DNA of 64,000 bases. It comes from Aestuariibaculum lutulentum. GTDB taxonomy: Bacteria; Bacteroidota; Bacteroidia; Flavobacteriales; Flavobacteriaceae. Position numbers and translations under genes: made by a program. The DNA is taken from positions 3,318,501 through 3,382,500 of the forward strand of contig NZ_CP136709.1 in NCBI RefSeq assembly GCF_032926325.1, in the 5' to 3' direction. Under the pieces are notes generated by a model that made no database searches, was not told the DNA's origin, and worked only from the letters and a program-made list of their open reading frames with translations. Positions 60,179-64,000 of this stretch are shown here, in pieces (the first letter of the stretch is position 1; each line of letters begins with the position of its first letter).

Positions 60179-62440
60179 TTATTCCTGAATAATTTTTATT
60201 ATTTCTGAATGAATTAAGTCATCATGACTAATAAAATAACTGTTGTTCTTCTTGTTGTTTGTTAGGATTTCCTTAACATTACCATCATTGTTTTTTACAC
60301 GCTCAATAACCAACTCTTTTTTATTATAATATTTAGAATTTAATTGAATGGTAACTTTATCGAACATTGGTGTTGTAATGGTATATAATGGTTCTCCCGG
60401 AATAATTGGGTAAAAACCCATCATGGAATACACCAACCATGCAGACATGGTTCCTGTATCGTCATTACCTGGTAAACCAGCAGGAGTGTTTTTAAAATGC
60501 TTTCTAACTAATGCTTTAACCAACTTCTGTGTGCGATACTCCTCGCCTTTTACATAATTAAATAAATATGGATAAGCGATATCAGGTTCGTTAGCCATAT
60601 CGAATTTATCAGCATCAAAAATCTTTTGTAGTTGAGCCGTAAATGGCTTATCGCCACCCATAAGCTTTTTCAAACCTTTAATATCATGTGGCTCCATAAA
60701 AGCATATTGCCATGCATTACCTTCTATAAAACCAACATTTTCTGTGAAGTTTGCGCCTGCATCCGGATCGAAAGGCTCATACCAACTGCCATCGGCATTG
60801 CGTGGTCTTAGTAAATCCCAATCTTTATCAAATAATGTTCTATATGATAATGAACGGTTATAAAAACGTTTGTAATCATCATTCTTTCCCAAGGCTTTCG
60901 CCATAAGTGCGATTGCATAGTCGGCAATATTATATTCCTGAGTGGTGGAAACCGGCCCTTTGCTGTCTGTTGTTAAATAGCCTTTTTCTATATAATCTTT
61001 CAATGCAGGACGTAACGGATTGTTTTCAATTTGATCGGCACTTTTAAGCATCGCTTCATAAGCCTTTTCAACATTAAAATCCTTTATGCCTTTTAAATAT
61101 GTATCAGTAATAACAATACTTGCAGGATCTCCCACCATAGTAAAGGTTTCGGTAGAATTTAATTCCCATTTTGGCAACCAGCCATTTTCATCATACATGT
61201 CAATCATACTATTAACCATATCGACCTGCTGTTCAGGATAAACCAACGACATCAGCTGATGCAGATTTCTATAGGTATCCCATAATGAAAACACCGTGTA
61301 TCGCGTTCCGATTGTTTTGCCAATCTTTCCGGTTTTAATTTCCGGATATTCACCATTAACATCGTTAAGCATATTCGGGTGAATTAAGGTATGATATAAC
61401 GCCGTATAAAAAATGGTTTTATCATCCTTTGAACCGCTTTCCACTTGTATTCTGGATAATAAAGTATTCCATTTAGTGTAGGTTTCTTGATAAATATCTT
61501 CAAACGATTTTGCTTGAGTTTCTTTTTCTAAGTTCTCTCTTGCATTTTCAATACTAACGTACGATACACCAATCTTAACTTCAATGGTTTCCGGTTTTTC
61601 GAATTGATATGAAAAATAGGTGCCGATACTATCGCCTGCTACCGTTTTTGTGGCATTTTCCATAATACGGGTTTTACCATTATAACCCATCCATTGCGCT
61701 TCAACACCATCATATTTTGCAGGCGTATTCCAAACACCGAAAGTTTCAGCGGGTTTAGAAAACTGAGCGACAAAATACACCGGATAAGCATCTTCAGGAC
61801 TATTATAACAAAACGACCCTACGGTGCGCATCCCTTCTATTTCGGTTGGCGATATAATTTTAACCATGGCGCCTTGCTCGTTTGTAAGTCCTAAACCAAG
61901 ATTTAATAAAAGATTAGATTTACCTTCCGGAAAAGAAATTCTACTAACGCCAACATGTTCGGAAGCGGTTAATTCTACTTTGGTATTGTATTGATCTAAA
62001 TCAACACTGTAATAGCCTGCTTTGGCAACTTCGTTTTTATAGGAGGTACCATATTCCAAATGATTGGTTTTTAAATCACCTGTAGTTGGCATCAATAATA
62101 ACACCCCTAAATCCGGACAGCCTACACCACTTAAATTAACATGTGAAAAACCAGTTAAAAAGGTGTTTTCGTTAACATAAGGGTTAGACAACCACTGACT
62201 ATCTTTTTCTAAAGGATTTTGAGGTCCCGCCACATTAAACGGGCTCACACTTGCCATTCCTCTTGGAGCGATAGGCCCAGGATAGGTCGCGCCATAATTT
62301 GAAGTTCCAATAAACGGATTTACATAATCGGCAGGTTGTTCTTGGGCTTGCAGGCTTTGAAAAACGATGCCACACAAACCAAAAACAAAAGCTTTTTTTA
62401 ATTGATTTATAGCAGAATGAGTCATGTTACTTTTTCTCAT
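60179..62440 (-). CDS. GH92 family alpha-mannosidase
   Basis: The 753-residue protein has a signal peptide region (KKAFVFGLCGIVFQSLQAQ) and the GH92 body. N-terminal beta-domain motifs include YVNPFIGTSNYGATYPGP. The (alpha/alpha)6 barrel has EGNAWQYAF near residue 570, thought to hold the acid, and PGNDDTGTMSAWLVYSMMG near 657, with the aspartates of the base. GH92 enzymes are calcium-dependent inverting exo-alpha-mannosidases acting on N-glycans or alpha-mannan; the precise linkage is not readable. It follows GH3 by 11 bases. I use the ATG at 62440, not an in-frame GTG three codons earlier. Confidence 0.93.
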   Translation of the reverse strand: MRKSNMTHSAINQLKKAFVFGLCGIVFQSLQAQEQPADYVNPFIGTSNYGATYPGPIAPRGMASVSPFNVAGPQNPLEKDSQWLSNPYVNENTFLTGFSHVNLSGVGCPDLGVLLLMPTTGDLKTNHLEYGTSYKNEVAKAGYYSVDLDQYNTKVELTASEHVGVSRISFPEGKSNLLLNLGLGLTNEQGAMVKIISPTEIEGMRTVGSFCYNSPEDAYPVYFVAQFSKPAETFGVWNTPAKYDGVEAQWMGYNGKTRIMENATKTVAGDSIGTYFSYQFEKPETIEVKIGVSYVSIENARENLEKETQAKSFEDIYQETYTKWNTLLSRIQVESGSKDDKTIFYTALYHTLIHPNMLNDVNGEYPEIKTGKIGKTIGTRYTVFSLWDTYRNLHQLMSLVYPEQQVDMVNSMIDMYDENGWLPKWELNSTETFTMVGDPASIVITDTYLKGIKDFNVEKAYEAMLKSADQIENNPLRPALKDYIEKGYLTTDSKGPVSTTQEYNIADYAIALMAKALGKNDDYKRFYNRSLSYRTLFDKDWDLLRPRNADGSWYEPFDPDAGANFTENVGFIEGNAWQYAFMEPHDIKGLKKLMGGDKPFTAQLQKIFDADKFDMANEPDIAYPYLFNYVKGEEYRTQKLVKALVRKHFKNTPAGLPGNDDTGTMSAWLVYSMMGFYPIIPGEPLYTITTPMFDKVTIQLNSKYYNKKELVIERVKNNDGNVKEILTNNKKNNSYFISHDDLIHSEIIKIIQE

Positions 62441-62451
62441 AATTATCACTT

Positions 62452-64000
62452 TTATTTTATGATTATTTGCCCGGTTAAACGATCATCTTCTGAAGAGGAT
62501 CCAACAAAAACATTAAACTTACCAGGATCAACAACACGTTCCATTTCTGGATTTAATAAAGATAAATCTTTTGGATTAAGCATTATTGTTATTTCCTTTT
62601 CTTCTCCGGATTTTAAAGTCACGCGCTCAAAACCTTTCAGAAGCTTGGTGTACGTTACCACCGAAGCAAACTCATCCTGAATATAAAGCTGAGCTACTTC
62701 ATCTCCTTCATATTCCCCTGTATTTTTAAGCTTAAATGACACTGAAATAGAATTGAAATCTTCTGAAGTGTTATCCGGTGTAATTTTTAAATCACTGTAT
62801 TCAAACGTAGTATAGCTTAATCCATATCCAAACGGGTATAGGGCAGTATTGATTCTGGTTTGTCCAATATCTCCTTTCCCTTGACCTTTTTGAGAACTTC
62901 TTTTATAAGGGAAATTAAACGGAATCTGCCCAGCCGTTCTTGGGAACGTTATTGATAATTTTCCGCCCGGATTATAAACTCCAAAAATGGCTTCAGCAAT
63001 GGCTTGTCCCCCATATTCTCCAGGAAACCAAGCTTCAATAATGGATGAAATATGATCGTCTACCCAGTTAATACTCATTGGGCGGCCATTAATTAAAACC
63101 ACCACAACCGGCTTCCCGGTTTCATAAAGTGCTTTTATTAAATCCAGTTGATTACCTGGCAAATCTAAAGATGTTCTCGACTTCGATTCACCTACAGTGT
63201 CTTCATTATCACCAACTGCAACCACAATTAAATCTGATTTTTCAGCTTCTTTAACTGCTTCATTTATATAGTTTTGTTGTACTTCATCTGGAGCAATACT
63301 ATACAACTCACTTTTAGGCCAGTTTGCATCGTAAAAGTCACAACCCTGAGCAAAATTCACATTCGCTTTATCGCCAACAAATGTTTTAATGCCCTCATAA
63401 ACCGATTGAATTTTCACGTTGGAAGGACCGTATCTGCTAATGGAATGATTTATAGCCTTTGCATTTGGCCCAGTTACCAAAATATTTTTGAAGGCACCAA
63501 CTTTAATTGGCAACAGATTATCTGAATTTTTCAATAATACCAAAGACTCTCTTGATGCTTTTAATGCAGTACTTTCACTTTCGGCTCCATGAACAATAGC
63601 GTCAGCTTCTTTTGCTTTATTTACATAAGGACTATCGAATAAACCTAATTCAAATTTAACTCTTAAAACATCTTTAACGCGGTCGTCTATAACTCTCATT
63701 GGAATTCTGCCTTCTTCAACCAATTCTCTTAAAGGTAAAATGAAATCTTCGGCAGGTGAAAAATTAGTACGCACATTTAAGCCCGCCATCACTGATAAAT
63801 ATACGGTTTCTTTAAAATCTTCTGCAACGTGATGACGTCCGTTTAAACCGCCAACGGCCCAACTATCTGAAACCACATACCCTTTAAAACCCCACTGATC
63901 TCTTAATAATTCGGTTAAAAAATAGTGACTTCCAGTAACCGGAATACCGTTATAATCGTTGTAAGATGACATGATGCCTTTTAATCCGCCTTCCTGAACT
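62452..64000 (-). CDS. GH3 family beta-glycosidase, C-terminal part
   Basis: The frame runs beyond the right edge, so the start is missing; at least 515 residues are visible. It begins in the catalytic barrel: EGGLKGIMSSYNDYNGIPV, then the nucleophile region GFKGYVVSDSWAVGG, where the Asp of VVSD is the nucleophile. The (alpha/beta)6 sandwich with ILVTGPNAKAINHSISRYG and VVAVGDNEDTVGESKSR follows, and a C-terminal fibronectin III-like domain (about the last 90 residues). GH3 enzymes remove terminal beta-linked glucose, xylose or N-acetylglucosamine. It leads into GH92 in the same operon. Confidence 0.93.
   Translation of the reverse strand, partial: VQEGGLKGIMSSYNDYNGIPVTGSHYFLTELLRDQWGFKGYVVSDSWAVGGLNGRHHVAEDFKETVYLSVMAGLNVRTNFSPAEDFILPLRELVEEGRIPMRVIDDRVKDVLRVKFELGLFDSPYVNKAKEADAIVHGAESESTALKASRESLVLLKNSDNLLPIKVGAFKNILVTGPNAKAINHSISRYGPSNVKIQSVYEGIKTFVGDKANVNFAQGCDFYDANWPKSELYSIAPDEVQQNYINEAVKEAEKSDLIVVAVGDNEDTVGESKSRTSLDLPGNQLDLIKALYETGKPVVVVLINGRPMSINWVDDHISSIIEAWFPGEYGGQAIAEAIFGVYNPGGKLSITFPRTAGQIPFNFPYKRSSQKGQGKGDIGQTRINTALYPFGYGLSYTTFEYSDLKITPDNTSEDFNSISVSFKLKNTGEYEGDEVAQLYIQDEFASVVTYTKLLKGFERVTLKSGEEKEITIMLNPKDLSLLNPEMERVVDPGKFNVFVGSSSEDDRLTGQIIIK

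Noticed and set aside
1..64000. Mobile elements, phage or defence systems
   Set aside because: No transposase, integrase, restriction, toxin-antitoxin or phage gene was seen on either strand.

Overview
The window is AT-rich chromosomal DNA from a member of the Bacteroidota, most likely a marine or environmental Flavobacteriaceae. Supporting signs are a PorX-type regulator of the type IX secretion system (T9SS), proteins with a T9SS C-terminal sorting domain, a SusC/SusD pair, fused LpxC-FabZ and fused HisB and HisIE proteins. Promoters fit the Bacteroidota TTTG-N17-22-TAnnTTTG pattern. There is no phage, transposase, CRISPR array, rRNA or tRNA that I can see. The genus cannot be read from the sequence alone.

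Layout. Positions 1-3.5 kb hold small housekeeping and unknown genes (DUF72, DUF2461, a TruA paralogue). From 10.7 to 3.6 kb on the minus strand runs a complete histidine operon hisG-D-C-B-H-A-F-IE, preceded by an 18-residue leader peptide with four consecutive His codons and an attenuator hairpin. From 22.0 to 10.9 kb on the minus strand are an HD-domain protein, lpxD, lpxC-fabZ, lpxA, efp, a second LpxD-like gene and sucD, then fabG, a von Willebrand A membrane protein and a prohibitin-like protein. From 22 to 25 kb are porX, tsaE and a membrane protein overlapped by a tiny secreted-peptide gene; a TonB-dependent receptor faces them. From 27.5 to 36.8 kb, ald, a small membrane protein, proline dehydrogenase and aroB are interleaved with five nucleotide-sugar genes: a phosphoglycosyl transferase, a 4,6-dehydratase, an aminotransferase, a UDP-GlcNAc 4-epimerase and a UDP-HexNAc dehydrogenase. 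From 36.9 to 47.9 kb are regulators (Lrp, XRE, an ECF sigma factor), an M14 peptidase, peroxiredoxin, endonuclease III and uvrA.

The accessory part is 47.9-64 kb. It holds the decayed remnant of a T9SS sorting domain, a large T9SS-secreted protein built from two copies of the same domain around a beta-rich middle, a DUF3667 membrane protein, and a lipoprotein formylglycine-generating enzyme. It ends with a polysaccharide-utilisation locus on the minus strand (GH3, GH92, SusC, SusD, small lipoprotein) that runs off the right edge. GH92 and GH3 suggest a mannose-containing glycan such as N-glycan or alpha-mannan, with SusCD importing the products.

The most rewarding non-coding signals are three. 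The first is the his leader/attenuator. The second is a cluster of about seven copies of a 16-bp palindrome (GTwTACAwwTGTAwAC type) between the XRE regulator and the M14 peptidase. The third is the pseudogene-like sorting domain after uvrA. I found no convincing entirely new multi-gene system; the best candidates for undescribed biology are the duplicated-domain T9SS protein and the XRE operator cluster.
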